Assembly: GCA_028683735.1 (NCBI GenBank)
Contig: JAQUHG010000002.1
Coordinates: 1-59,539, forward strand
Length of the DNA: 59,539 bases
From: Tolumonas sp.
Lineage (GTDB): Bacteria; Pseudomonadota; Gammaproteobacteria; Enterobacterales; Aeromonadaceae
Direction: 5' to 3'
This document shows positions 8,903-18,093 of this stretch, in pieces. The translations under genes and the position numbers were made by a program. The notes beneath the pieces are model-generated. The model did not search any database, had not been told where the DNA came from, and saw only the letters and a list, made by a program, of their open reading frames with translations. Each line of letters opens with the position of its first letter. Positions within the stretch are counted from its first letter, which is position 1.

Positions 8903-9775
8903 TTACCCATTTGCTTCGTGGTTTGTCGATGAGTTTGCTGTGAGGAGGTGCTCTTCCTGCTGATCACTCTTTGCTGCTGCCTCGAGTGAATCAAACATAA
9001 TTATCTCTCCGGCAACTCGTGTTGTTTGCTTCGCCTGAACTGCATTGACTATTTTTTCATTGATGCTCTGTAGATCAATTTCCAACTGTTCGATCTGAGT
9101 TAATGCATATTCGTCGGTGTATCGCTGCCGCATTTTACGCATTTGCCAGTGGTCCGGCTTATTGATCAACATCTTAAACTGACGCAGGTCAGCGCGGATT
9201 TCATTCCGTTCACTTTTCAGGACATCAATCAGCGGTAAAGTAGCTGCGGTCACTTGGTAGTCTTGTTTTGCTAGCTCAATTTTCTTTTTCAGTACCTGGA
9301 TTTGTTCCAATGGTGTACGCGGTATCCGTTTACCTGTTCGCTCCGGGCGTGTTGATGCACTCGTTGTTTCATTTAGTTGTACAAGCTCCAATTCAAAAAT
9401 CAGTACTTCTTGTTGTCTGATATAGCGGCGGAGGCGGTCCAATTCGTTCATACCTGGCCGTCCTGCATTGTCTTTTACTTTTGTTAACGCAATTGTAGCA
9501 AAGGGAACAGGCTCTACTCCTTCGGCTTTTTCTTGTTCTTGGTATTTCTTCAGTGCATTTTCAAAGCTTTTTAATGCGCGTTCGCGTTTTATCTTTATCG
9601 ATAGGGCAGGACGTCCCATTTTTCCTTGGGCGGCATCATATTGGATGTGTTTTTCTTCCAAATCAGCATCACTGAGTCGCATGAGACTTTGATATTTCAA
9701 AAAAAGACGAGAAGTCAGAGAGCGAAGACGTTCCAATTCGGTTTGTTTTGGTCTTCCTGCGCCGTTCTTGCTCAT
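8903..9775 (-). CDS. GRP-motif (AT-hook-like) coiled-coil protein of a plasmid-like module
   Basis: A 290-residue hydrophilic protein. I place the start at the ATG at 9775; the open frame continues upstream to 10006 but that part has unusual composition. Three GRP motifs, each followed by a charged helix, recur: NGAGRPKQTELERLR (residue 4 on), KMGRPALSIKIKRER (near 55) and NAGRPGMNELDRLRR (near 105); KRIPRTPLEQ near 150 may be a fourth, altered unit. GRP is the core of AT-hook minor-groove binders. The rest is predicted coiled coil. It is divergent from the replication-initiator-like helicase, so a role in replication, partition or origin binding is plausible. A decayed copy of its 3' end lies at 522-765. 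Confidence 0.6.
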   Translation of the reverse strand: MSKNGAGRPKQTELERLRSLTSRLFLKYQSLMRLSDADLEEKHIQYDAAQGKMGRPALSIKIKRERALKSFENALKKYQEQEKAEGVEPVPFATIALTKVKDNAGRPGMNELDRLRRYIRQQEVLIFELELVQLNETTSASTRPERTGKRIPRTPLEQIQVLKKKIELAKQDYQVTAATLPLIDVLKSERNEIRADLRQFKMLINKPDHWQMRKMRQRYTDEYALTQIEQLEIDLQSINEKIVNAVQAKQTTRVAGEIIMFDSLEAAAKSDQQEEHLLTANSSTNHEANG

Positions 9776-10183
9776 ATGCACCTTGTCTTGCCGTGTTTTT
9801 ACTTCATATATAAATAATATTATAAAAAGTAAATTAAGTGAAATTGCTTGGTACAAGACTGTGAATGTTATTGAATTATTTTTAGCTAAATTAATGTGCA
9901 CAGTGTGGATGTGATACATCCATTTTATGTCTAGTTTCTTGATGTGAAATTTTAGTTTTCTATATATATAACAAAGACAAATAAAACAGAGAAATCTAGA
10001 CATCAAAGTTAATGCGGAAGGATATAAAAGATATGGTTTCCTTCATGCCAACGGCATGGAAAGGATAAAAACAACCAACATTAATTAATATAATGATATG
10101 TATTGCAATCGAGAAGATGTTGTGAGATGCTATTAATGCGAAATATAAAATAACTATTACAATAAAAAATGACAGGGGTAAAA
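9776..10183. other. AT-rich divergent promoter region of the replication module
   Basis: This 408-base stretch separates the divergent GRP-motif gene and helicase gene. It is strongly AT-rich. A minus-strand frame continues through part of it (to 10006), but it encodes low-complexity hydrophobic residues without a ribosome site and I treat it as non-coding. AGGGG at 10174-10178 is the ribosome site that fixes the helicase start at 10184. Confidence 0.5.
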
Positions 10184-12694
10184 ATGATACAAAGGAATAC
10201 TACGTATAAAATATATACAAACGGAACAGAAGAAACAGCAACACAGGTCGTTATCGCTACAATGCCAACGGCTGATGATTTGAAAGAAATCGCCTCATTT
10301 CCAAATGCCTATAACGCAGCAAATTACGCTAAAACAAATTTCTCAGCGCAAGCTGTTCTTATGTCGTCTCACGCTGAAAAACCCATTTCTTTGATCAAAA
10401 TAGCGAAGAAATTCGAGTCAATTATCGAAATCCATGAACAACGCTTTGATTTGAAAACTGCGTCAATTTGCGATGTCGCGGTATTAATACTAAAGCATGC
10501 TAATTGCCGTGATGAGATCATGGATGCACTGAGCATCATCGTTGATGAGCTTGCGACAAAAGTGCTAAAGCATGTCGTTACTGAAACGATCGCAATAGAA
10601 GAAATTAAACTGATTACTACAGAAAGCGGATGTCAGCTCGATGTCATTAGCATCGGAGTTGAACACTTGAAACAAGCAATCACAGAAAAAAAAGAGGCGT
10701 TCAGACCACTGCACACTATTACGTTGTTAGAGAAAAACGTCAGTCAGGTAAGCCCGCTATCAGGACCTGAATTTGTGGCGTTGGCGGTACAGGCTTATCG
10801 GGCAGGGGAGAAAAGCGTGTTTGCTCTTTCCGGATCGATGGGCAGTGGTAAAACATCCAGCAAGTTGATCCCACTTTTCAATGAAATGACATCACTGGGT
10901 GCTGATCCGCTGTATCTGACGGCTCGACGCTCACTCGTTTCATCGTTCGTTGATGATCCGCGGCATTATAGGTTCGAGGGTGAAAAGTCCAGCCAAGGCA
11001 CTATTGGGGTAATTAACACCGTATTAAGTGATTTTGCTGATAAGAAGACGCATGGACTGTTAGTAATTGATGAACTGATGTGTTTACGTGCACACCGGGC
11101 TTATCATAATCGACATATTACCACTTACGCAAAATACTGGCGGGAACTGGAAGCCTTGATCCGGCGAAGCCAGATCGTGGTAGTCGCAGACGCTAATTTA
11201 AATGATGACGCTGTAAACTGGTTGCACGAACTCACTGGTCAAGTCGTCAACGTATTGGCTGATGATGTTACTCAAAACATATTATTAAATTATTATAAGT
11301 CCAGTCATCAGTTGTTTAATGAGGCCATAGCAGAGTTGCAAGCAGGAAAAAAAATCGTTCTCTTTACAGATGAAAGGCTGGAAAAAGCATTTGAATATAA
11401 AGCCATTTTTGAAAGGCAAATTTCAGGAGTAAAAATAAAAGTGGTTGATAGCGCTTATGTTGCAACCACGGAAGGGCAACAATTTGTTCAGCAGATCAAC
11501 GAAAAAAGTATGGAATATGACTTACTCATTATCACACCGGTGATCAGCAGTGGAGTGAGTATTACTAATGACCACTTCAGCAAGGTGTATCTATTCAGTG
11601 CAGGTACGTTGATTGCCCCAGACTTACTACAAAGTATGCGCCGGTTTCGCAAGGTCAATGTCGTTGCTTTCGCTTTTGTTGGCAAGCAAATTAAATCGAT
11701 AGAAACATTGCCAATCGCCATTGTTACCAGTGAACTGAATAAAATAACGCGTATTGAGAACTATAATACCCAGCAATATCACGACAGGATGAACGATCCG
11801 TGTGTCCATAAAGTGGCAGCACAAATCGCGTTTGAAAATGACCTTCGAAATAACCATATTGCCGCCGTTCTGACGATGGCAGAGCAAAAAGGGTTCACGG
11901 TTGTTGACATCGAAACAGACTCTACCGTATCAAAGGAAGGTCAAAAAGCAGTACGAAAAGGCAAAATTGAACACAAACAAGAAAAGAATAGCGTCATTAA
12001 AGCAGCGCCACATTTAACCAGTAAACAATGTTCGCAACTGGATAAAAAGAGTACAAAAACGCGGACTGAAAGGCTCATTTTGATAGCACAACGTATTCGG
12101 ACGGTACTTAACATTAAAGAGATCACCGATCCTGACATTGCTGCTTATGAAAAAGGCATCGGCAAAACAATAGAAAATCTTCACTCAATGAGGGGCTTTT
12201 CGGGGCAAATCAGTGACAAGATTAGTACTCAGCAAGCAGCTAGAGAGACATTGGTTCAGATAATATTTAGTCGGTTGGGGATCGACATAAAATCGATGAC
12301 TGGCACGTATAACAATGAAAAAGCGATGGATGTACTCACCTTCATCAAAGAGGGTGAACTGAGCATAAAAACGCAAGCAGGGCGGGTGAGCAATGTGTCA
12401 GCCAGAACAGCGTATGAAGGCAATTTCGGCAAACTGAGCGAGTTCACGAATTCTGTCAAATTTATGAGTCATTTTTTAAGTCATTTCGGCTTGAGCCATG
12501 AAACAGGACCGAAAGAAAAAGACGCTAATGGAAAAAGAAACTATACATACCGAATCAAAACAACGGCACGGTACGACTTAGCGATGCATTATCTCAATCC
12601 ATGTGCAACTAAACCCAGGCCCATGGATCTTGCAGTAAATGTTAGGGATACAAGCAACAAAGAAGGAAAGGCTGTGTTAGCCGAAATGGCTTAA
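10184..12694 (+). CDS. CyRepA1/Herpes-ori-binding-type replication helicase
   Basis: An 836-residue protein with a superfamily-2-like helicase core: Walker A SGSMGSGKTSS near residue 220, Walker B LLVIDELM near 293, a motif-III-like VVVADANLNDDA near 330, VISSGVSIT near 455 and an arginine motif LLQSMRRFRK near 482. This arrangement resembles plasmid replication proteins of the CyRepA1 family and the herpes origin-binding helicase (PF02399). The last 250 residues are basic and unrecognised. It probably opens or remodels a replication origin; candidate origin repeats follow at 12.97-13.17 kb. No separate primase or polymerase is nearby. Family placement is by motif order and is moderately certain. 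Confidence 0.7.
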   Translation: MIQRNTTYKIYTNGTEETATQVVIATMPTADDLKEIASFPNAYNAANYAKTNFSAQAVLMSSHAEKPISLIKIAKKFESIIEIHEQRFDLKTASICDVAVLILKHANCRDEIMDALSIIVDELATKVLKHVVTETIAIEEIKLITTESGCQLDVISIGVEHLKQAITEKKEAFRPLHTITLLEKNVSQVSPLSGPEFVALAVQAYRAGEKSVFALSGSMGSGKTSSKLIPLFNEMTSLGADPLYLTARRSLVSSFVDDPRHYRFEGEKSSQGTIGVINTVLSDFADKKTHGLLVIDELMCLRAHRAYHNRHITTYAKYWRELEALIRRSQIVVVADANLNDDAVNWLHELTGQVVNVLADDVTQNILLNYYKSSHQLFNEAIAELQAGKKIVLFTDERLEKAFEYKAIFERQISGVKIKVVDSAYVATTEGQQFVQQINEKSMEYDLLIITPVISSGVSITNDHFSKVYLFSAGTLIAPDLLQSMRRFRKVNVVAFAFVGKQIKSIETLPIAIVTSELNKITRIENYNTQQYHDRMNDPCVHKVAAQIAFENDLRNNHIAAVLTMAEQKGFTVVDIETDSTVSKEGQKAVRKGKIEHKQEKNSVIKAAPHLTSKQCSQLDKKSTKTRTERLILIAQRIRTVLNIKEITDPDIAAYEKGIGKTIENLHSMRGFSGQISDKISTQQAARETLVQIIFSRLGIDIKSMTGTYNNEKAMDVLTFIKEGELSIKTQAGRVSNVSARTAYEGNFGKLSEFTNSVKFMSHFLSHFGLSHETGPKEKDANGKRNYTYRIKTTARYDLAMHYLNPCATKPRPMDLAVNVRDTSNKEGKAVLAEMA

Positions 12695-13277
12695 CTATTT
12701 TTGTGGCGGTTGACCCAAGGAGGGGGACTTAACTGCGAAATCATACCGCTAATATTACAGTTCTGTTGGTTAAATCAGTGTGGAACAGTGTGCAATATAG
12801 CCATATGTTGAGGTGAATGACGTACCAGCTGGATGATGATACATCTTCAGCGTTTGGTTTCTGGGTGGCCTCATCACCAAAATCGTAAAATTATCGTGCT
12901 GACTAGCTTCGCTGAACAAAACATCCAAGAAGGTGGCTCTTGCCATTCATCATCAACTCAGTTCGTTTTCATGATATCAAATAACGAATATACGATATCA
13001 AATTATGCTAATGAAATTTATTAATGTAATCATGGTTATGTATTTCATTATATTTATTGATTATGAAATAGATCTTAATAATAGATCGAATTGTTTATCT
13101 GCATAATATGATTTAAATCTCATTTATTTAAAAAACAAATGATATTTAAATAAGGCTGATATTTAAATATATCAATTGACATGGTGGTTTTTATATTAAT
13201 TGGTTTGACAAATTCTTTGTGTGGAGTTAGCTTTTAAATGTCACGTTGATTTAATTTGTTGCCTTACTGGAGGCCGT
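12695..13277. other. AT-rich non-coding region with short direct repeats, candidate origin
   Basis: There is no convincing gene in these 583 bases. GATATCAAAT occurs at 12973-12982 and 12994-13003 (21-base period), and TGATATTTAAATA at 13140-13152 and 13157-13169 (17-base period), with a partial copy TGATTTAAAT near 13110. The stretch 13020-13215 is very AT-rich. Repeats plus AT-richness directly after a replication helicase fit an origin or partition site, but the repeats are few and short. Confidence 0.4.
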
Positions 13278-13499
13278 ATGCAAATTATTAGTGTTATATT
13301 CTATGTTGTATACCTTTCATTAATACCCACGATATCGAGCTTTATGGGGGTATTATTTAGCTGGACGCATATTGTTTTTTTTCATTCGGCGATGAGCTGG
13401 GTATACCGGCATGATGATGCAACAATAGGTATCTTGCTTGTTCCCACGATGCTATATATCTGGCCCTATTGCCGTAATAACATCCTTCGGTATTATTAA
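13278..13499 (+). CDS. Small membrane protein, unknown
   Basis: Seventy-three residues from an ATG preceded by GGAGG (13269-13273), a strong ribosome site that argues the gene is real. Two hydrophobic helices are visible (ISVIFYVVYLSLIPTISSF and IGILLVPTMLYIWPY) with a central segment containing W, H and R residues, so an inner-membrane hairpin topology is likely. I recognise no family. The frame extends upstream to 13221 without a ribosome site, so the shorter form is chosen. It is 13 bases from the next gene and probably in its transcript. Confidence 0.55.
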   Translation: MQIISVIFYVVYLSLIPTISSFMGVLFSWTHIVFFHSAMSWVYRHDDATIGILLVPTMLYIWPYCRNNILRYY

Positions 13500-13511
13500 A
13501 AAGGGATCGAC

Positions 13512-13889
13512 ATGTGCAGCGACACGGTTTTAAGTATCCGTCATGCAAATATTCATATATTTCATATATTAAATGATGAGTCCTACTGCCCATTAACGAA
13601 TGAACAGGTCTTCTCCCGTATTACTAAAAGGCTTATGCAGCGCTTTAATGGCTATGGCAATGAAGGAACTGTGAATTACACGCAATTACTGCTACAAAGC
13701 GTGATTGATAGTGCGTTAGTGCCTCTGTATGACGCTGATATTTGTAATTGCGGTTATATTAAAGATAACAAGCTACGCACAGTCTGTTGGCGTGCATCAC
13801 TGTGTGAGGATGGTCGAATTCAAGTATTATTTATGACCGAAAGTGAGTTTGACCAATTAAATGAAAAACAAGTTTGGTCATTTAAATAG
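13512..13889 (+). CDS. Hypothetical protein of the replication module
   Basis: A 125-residue soluble protein, with AAGGGA before its ATG. It carries several cysteines (MCSD near the N-terminus, DICNCGY and VCW in the second half) and mixed alpha/beta character. I do not recognise it. Short gaps to the small membrane protein before it and the phosphatase-fold protein after it suggest one transcript; such runs of small orphans are usual on plasmids and integrated elements. Confidence 0.55.
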   Translation: MCSDTVLSIRHANIHIFHILNDESYCPLTNEQVFSRITKRLMQRFNGYGNEGTVNYTQLLLQSVIDSALVPLYDADICNCGYIKDNKLRTVCWRASLCEDGRIQVLFMTESEFDQLNEKQVWSFK

Positions 13890-13956
13890 CGAATATTAAC
13901 AACTAAACATATTTAAAGAAAAGTATGTTAATTCTATTTCAATGGAAGGAGTTGCC

Positions 13957-14652
13957 ATGTGCGGACTAACACAACACAAACAAATCCCATTAAATAATAC
14001 CAACGGGAAAGATTACTTTGTCGGCCCCATACAAGGCGATTGGATGATGTTATTAGATCTTCTCGATGATCGTGGTTTTCGTTACGACCAAGATCGACTA
14101 TTTTCAACTGGGAATATAATTGGTCATGGTGTCGATTCTTTCGGTGCAACCAAATTATTGGAGTTCGACTGGTTTTATTCCGTGCATGGTCAGCAAGAGT
14201 TTTGGTTATTAGTTGGTGAAACAGATGCCGATACGCGGCATGAACACATCACCAACCAAGGTGGAAATTGGATAAAAGATACGAACTATATGCAGCTGGA
14301 TAAAATCACTAAAAATATCCGCCAGAAAATGCCTCTGGCCATGACCATTGAACAGACCTGGGGACAAATTGGCTTGGTGCATTCCCAAGCGCCGAGTAAC
14401 TGGGATTTGCTATCAAAAGCATATTTAACCAAGCAAAGCCGCCTGCCGTTTTTTACTCGAAATGAAGAGTTTTACCATGCGCGGCGGGGGAGTGGATTGG
14501 TTACTACAGGCGTTGATTTTGTCATCCTCGGACATGAGCAGAACGACCGTATTGTGCGAAGTGGAAATCGTATTTGGCTGAATGGGCACAACAAAGAAGG
14601 ATTTACTGTTTTGGCTGCGGAAGAGTTAGTGTCAGTTTGTGCGGCTGCGTAA
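13957..14652 (+). CDS. PPP-phosphatase-fold protein with most metal ligands replaced (pseudophosphatase)
   Basis: A 231-residue protein that aligns by eye with lambda-type serine/threonine phosphatases along its whole length, but the metal-binding motifs are altered. The first motif GDxHG reads GPIQG in YFVGPIQGDW, GDxVDRG reads GNIIGHG, and GNHE reads GQQE. The two C-terminal histidines survive (GLVHSQAPSNWD and FVILGHEQND). In lambda phosphatase numbering D20, H22, D49, D52, R53, N75 and H76 are lost, while H139 and H186 remain. The frame is intact and has a strong ribosome site (GGAAGGAG), so it is not an ordinary pseudogene. Catalysis is unlikely; binding of phosphoproteins or a regulatory role is conceivable. 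The start is chosen at 13957 over 13942 on ribosome-site spacing. Confidence 0.72.
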   Translation: MCGLTQHKQIPLNNTNGKDYFVGPIQGDWMMLLDLLDDRGFRYDQDRLFSTGNIIGHGVDSFGATKLLEFDWFYSVHGQQEFWLLVGETDADTRHEHITNQGGNWIKDTNYMQLDKITKNIRQKMPLAMTIEQTWGQIGLVHSQAPSNWDLLSKAYLTKQSRLPFFTRNEEFYHARRGSGLVTTGVDFVILGHEQNDRIVRSGNRIWLNGHNKEGFTVLAAEELVSVCAAA

Positions 14653-14781
14653 AATCGAAACATGGGTAATTCGCGAAGCGGCAATAAAAATTCATCCAAT
14701 CCAACTGGAATATTGCTGCCTAAAATCGTTTTTTCTTGAGCTTCGGGCCAGTATCATATGGCTCAGTAAGCGATACAAAAC

Positions 14782-15015
14782 ATGGATGACACAATGTTTT
14801 ATGAGATAGAAAATGCGGTCATGAAAAAATTTAGCAAAGATGCACTGCTTGAAATATGCGGCCATCTGGCTAAAGACGGGGCTGACAATGCTGACCTTGT
14901 CGAAGCATTTAGAGAGCTGAATGCATCATTGATGGATAGTACTTATCGTTCAGTAATTGATGACGTGATATCTGCTTTAGATGCTTATGATATAGCTAAA
15001 TCTCTAGAAACCTAG
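14782..15015 (+). CDS. Small acidic helical protein, unknown
   Basis: Seventy-seven residues, acidic and apparently all helical (KDALLEICGHLAKDGADNAD…LDAYDIAKSLE), with no cysteine-rich or membrane segment. I see no known family. There is no clear ribosome site before 14782, and an alternative ATG lies at 14794. Composition looks protein-like and the frame is free of stops over its whole length, so I call it with moderate confidence as the tail of the replication module. Confidence 0.4.
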   Translation: MDDTMFYEIENAVMKKFSKDALLEICGHLAKDGADNADLVEAFRELNASLMDSTYRSVIDDVISALDAYDIAKSLET

Positions 15016-15498
15016 CGTTTGACATACATTGATCGATTCGATCATATCGATTAAATCGAATGATATTTTTTGGCGAGTACAAAGAATACGTTGACTGTTA
15101 ACGAAGCAAAAAAACACTTCGGCTGATTGTTGCTACCAAATCTCTAGCTTATTTTTGCCCCATTCGAAGTTACGGTTGATTTGCATCTCAGCACACCAGA
15201 TGATCATTTGTTCAATATTTCTTATGCGAATACGTATTGTGAATAACTGAGCTAATACTGTGGGTGCAGAACCGACTTAAACTATTAGCCACATTTTTGT
15301 ATATCTCCCTTTACCAGCAAAGCCTTTCCATCTATCGCAATTCCGTGCTCTAAAATAATTTTCATATACCACCGATATAGACACTTACCCTCGTTTCTCA
15401 CCAGGATGCTATCGATATATTTTGGTTGAAATTCTCATCTTGTAGAATAACATTCTATAATGTAGATATTACTACTAAATTAATAAGGCTTCGACAAA
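15016..15498. promoter_or_regulatory. Region upstream of chrBA with a candidate operator
   Basis: No gene is visible in 483 bases. Just before chrB an inverted repeat TAGAAT-AAC-ATTCTA (15443-15457) overlaps a good -10 box TATAAT (15456-15461). ChrB proteins studied in Ochrobactrum regulate their own chr promoter in response to chromate, so this palindrome is a reasonable ChrB operator. No convincing -35 is seen. The rest of the region shows nothing I can name. Confidence 0.45.
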
Positions 15499-16425
15499 AT
15501 GTATCTATACAGTTTGATCCTTTCTTTGCCCACGGAAAATGCCACTGCCAGACAACGGATCTGGCGTTCACTGAAATCATCGGGTGCTGCGGTACTTCGC
15601 GATGGCGTTTATTTGATGCCCGAAACAGAAACGGGTAAAAGTACGCTGCTGTCGTTTGCAAACGAGATCCGTGAATTGGGTGGTACGGCTCATGTGTTCC
15701 ACATCGAGAGTGTGGAGCAGTCAGAATTTCTTCATTTATTTGATCGTGCATCCGATTACGCTGATTTAGTCAATGAACTATCCCCATTAAAGCTCATGCT
15801 GTCACCAGATAATGTTCATGACGTGCTGAAACAATTACGCAAACTACGCAAAACATTTTCTGCTATTGCCAGCATCGATTTCTTCCCGAATGAAGCGCAA
15901 AAACAAACCGAATTTGCATTAACTGAACTGGAATTCGCTTGTTCAAAAACCTTATCGCCCGATGAACCTAGCTCAGTCAGTAAGACACTTGAACATCTGA
16001 ATGCCAATGCATTTATCAGCCAAATCTGGGCAACCAGAGCACGGCCTTGGGTCGATAGACTCGCGAGTGCTTGGTTAATTAAGCGGTTCATCGATATGAA
16101 TGCTCAGTTCTTGTGGCTGAATGATCTAAACGCGATACCTGAAACCGCAATTGGTTTTGATTTTGATGGTGCCAGATTTAGCCATGTAGAAGGACTGGTA
16201 ACCTTTGAGGTGTTGGTGCGTAGCTTTGATCTTGATACCCCTGCGATGTCAAAACTAAGTCAAATCATTCACTTTCTCGATGTAGGCGGTATTCAGCCGA
16301 CAGAAGCCGCAGGCATAGAAAGCATTCTCGCCGGAATGAGAACAAGCATCCTCGATGATGATCTGTTGTTCCAAACCGCCTCAAGTGTCTTTGATGGCCT
16401 ACTTGCCAGCTTTAATAAAGGATGA
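15499..16425 (+). CDS. chrB: Chromate resistance protein ChrB
   Basis: A 308-residue protein with the two usual parts of ChrB: an N-terminal domain (SLPTENATARQRIWRSLKSS, GAAVLRDGVYLMP) and a C-terminal ChrB domain (WATRARPWVDRLASAWLIKR, IGFDFDGARFSHVEGLVTFE) of about residues 170-305. Length matches the family. ChrB is a chromate-sensing regulator of chr operons and has also been proposed to have enzymatic or chaperone functions. It is followed directly by chrA, 5 bases apart by the chosen start. The ribosome site is AAGG at 15485-15488. Confidence 0.92.
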   Translation: MYLYSLILSLPTENATARQRIWRSLKSSGAAVLRDGVYLMPETETGKSTLLSFANEIRELGGTAHVFHIESVEQSEFLHLFDRASDYADLVNELSPLKLMLSPDNVHDVLKQLRKLRKTFSAIASIDFFPNEAQKQTEFALTELEFACSKTLSPDEPSSVSKTLEHLNANAFISQIWATRARPWVDRLASAWLIKRFIDMNAQFLWLNDLNAIPETAIGFDFDGARFSHVEGLVTFEVLVRSFDLDTPAMSKLSQIIHFLDVGGIQPTEAAGIESILAGMRTSILDDDLLFQTASSVFDGLLASFNKG

Positions 16426-16430
16426 TCATC

Positions 16431-17792
16431 ATGGATAAGACAGAACTGAATATCACAAATGGTGAATCACCACCTTCAGCCATTAGTTTTTGGCAAGCGT
16501 TTCTCTTCTGGTTGAAACTGGGATTTATCAGCTTTGGCGGCCCTGCTGGGCAGATCTCTATCATGCATCAGGAGCTGGTTGAAAATAAACGTTGGATCTC
16601 GGAGAAACGTTTCTTACATGCACTGAACTATTGCATGGTACTGCCCGGTCCCGAAGCGCAACAATTAGTAACGTATATTGGCTGGTTGATGCATCGCACT
16701 TGGGGTGGCGTGATCGCCGGTGCCTTGTTTGTGCTACCCTCGTTACTGATCCTGATTGGCTTATCCTGGATTTATATTGCGTATGGGAATGTACCAGTTA
16801 TTGCTGGTATCTTTTACGGGATCAAACCGGCAGTGACGGCCATTGTTGTTCAGGCTGCCCATCGAATAGGTTCTCGTGCGTTGAAAAACCATTGGTTGTG
16901 GGGGATTGCTGGTGCGTCCTTTGTGGCTATTTTTGCGCTGAATATGCCATTCCCCGCTATCGTGGCAATAGCCGCGCTGATGGGGTATGTCGGGGGACGT
17001 GTTGCACCGGATAAATTTAAGATTGGTGGCGGCCATGGCAAGAATGACAAAAATTATGGTGCCGCCTTTATCGATGATGATACACCAACGCCAGCACATG
17101 CCATATTCAGTTGGTTAAGACTCACCAAAGTCATTGTTGCCGGTCTACTGCTCTGGTGTGTACCAATGCTGTTTCTGACTGTCATGTATGGTTGGGACAA
17201 TACGTTGACACAAATGGGCTGGTTCTTCACTAAAGCGGCTTTCCTGACTTTTGGTGGTGCCTATGCGGTGTTACCTTACGTTTATCAAGGTGCAGTGAAT
17301 ATATACGGCTGGGCCACGCCCACTCAAATGATTGATGGTCTTGCGTTAGGCGAAACCACACCAGGACCGCTTATCATGGTGGTTACCTTTGTGGGTTTTA
17401 TTGGTGGTTATGTCAAAGGTGTCTTCGGACCTGATTCACTGTTTTTCGCAGGCACTATCGCTGCTCTTCTGGTCACTTGGTTCACGTTTCTTCCTTCCTT
17501 TATTTTTATTCTGGCGGGCGGCCCACTCGTAGAAAGCACCAATAACAACATCAAATTTACGGCACCATTAACAGCGATTACAGCAGCGGTGGTCGGCGTT
17601 GTACTAAAACTGGCGTTGTTTTTTGGTTATCATGTTCTATGGCCGAAAGGCTTTGAGGGACACTTTGATACTACTTCGGCAGTCATTGCCGTTGTCGCCG
17701 CAATCGCCTTGTTCCGCGATAAACGCAGTGTGATCCAAGTAATTGTGGGTGCGGCCTTCATTGGCTTACTGACCAAAACAATTCTGTTTTAG
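16431..17792 (+). CDS. chrA: Chromate efflux transporter ChrA
   Basis: A 453-residue CHR-family membrane protein made of two homologous halves. Half one has FGGPAGQISIMHQELVE and LPGPEAQQLVTYIGW; half two has FLTFGGAYAVLPYVYQGAV and ALGETTPGPLIMVVTFVGF, each the signature of a CHR domain. ChrA exports chromate from the cytoplasm by secondary transport. Of the two possible starts, 16431 is preferred because AAGGA lies 8 bases upstream; 16422 would overlap the ribosome site. Co-transcribed with chrB. Confidence 0.93.
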   Translation: MDKTELNITNGESPPSAISFWQAFLFWLKLGFISFGGPAGQISIMHQELVENKRWISEKRFLHALNYCMVLPGPEAQQLVTYIGWLMHRTWGGVIAGALFVLPSLLILIGLSWIYIAYGNVPVIAGIFYGIKPAVTAIVVQAAHRIGSRALKNHWLWGIAGASFVAIFALNMPFPAIVAIAALMGYVGGRVAPDKFKIGGGHGKNDKNYGAAFIDDDTPTPAHAIFSWLRLTKVIVAGLLLWCVPMLFLTVMYGWDNTLTQMGWFFTKAAFLTFGGAYAVLPYVYQGAVNIYGWATPTQMIDGLALGETTPGPLIMVVTFVGFIGGYVKGVFGPDSLFFAGTIAALLVTWFTFLPSFIFILAGGPLVESTNNNIKFTAPLTAITAAVVGVVLKLALFFGYHVLWPKGFEGHFDTTSAVIAVVAAIALFRDKRSVIQVIVGAAFIGLLTKTILF

Positions 17793-18093
17793 TAAACCGC
17801 TTTATGTACCCGCAAAAACTGCTGCGGGTACGCATGAACCTTCAATATTCGCTATTGTGATAAACAAACATTATCAATATGACGACTCATTGTTGATTCA
17901 ATCCTTATTTGTGTTTTACCTAGAAAAAATTATCTGAACTTTTGTATTACTCACATTTAGTAACTCGGAAATATCCAATACAGCAACATTCATCCATCGC
18001 ACAGCAGGGCTTTTCTGCAAGATTAAAAATGAAATTTGACGCCTAACGTTAACATGTTTACATTCTAATTGAGTGTATTTGGATGAAGCCACT
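17793..18093. other. Gap between chrA and the TetR remnant
   Basis: Apart from the hairpin after chrA, this 301-base stretch contains no gene I can support. It leads into a TetR-family remnant on the plus strand. Confidence 0.5.
17806..17831 (+). terminator. Hairpin after chrA
   Basis: Perfect 9-base arms GTACCCGCA and TGCGGGTAC around an 8-base loop, 13 bases past the chrA stop. No T-run follows, so it may be an RNA-stabilising hairpin or a rho-assisted end rather than a classical terminator. Confidence 0.55.

Noticed and set aside
9776..10006. N-terminal extension of the GRP-motif protein
   Set aside because: The extra 77 residues are low-complexity and hydrophobic, and the ATG at 9775 begins the GRP-containing protein; no ribosome site is seen for the longer form.
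12833..13024. 63-codon frame after the replication helicase
   Set aside because: It lies in the AT-rich repeat region, lacks a ribosome site and shows no known or protein-like pattern.
16592..17014. Open frame of 140 codons on the plus strand inside chrA
   Set aside because: It overlaps chrA in another frame, has very high cysteine and tryptophan content and no ribosome site; chrA is clearly the coding frame.
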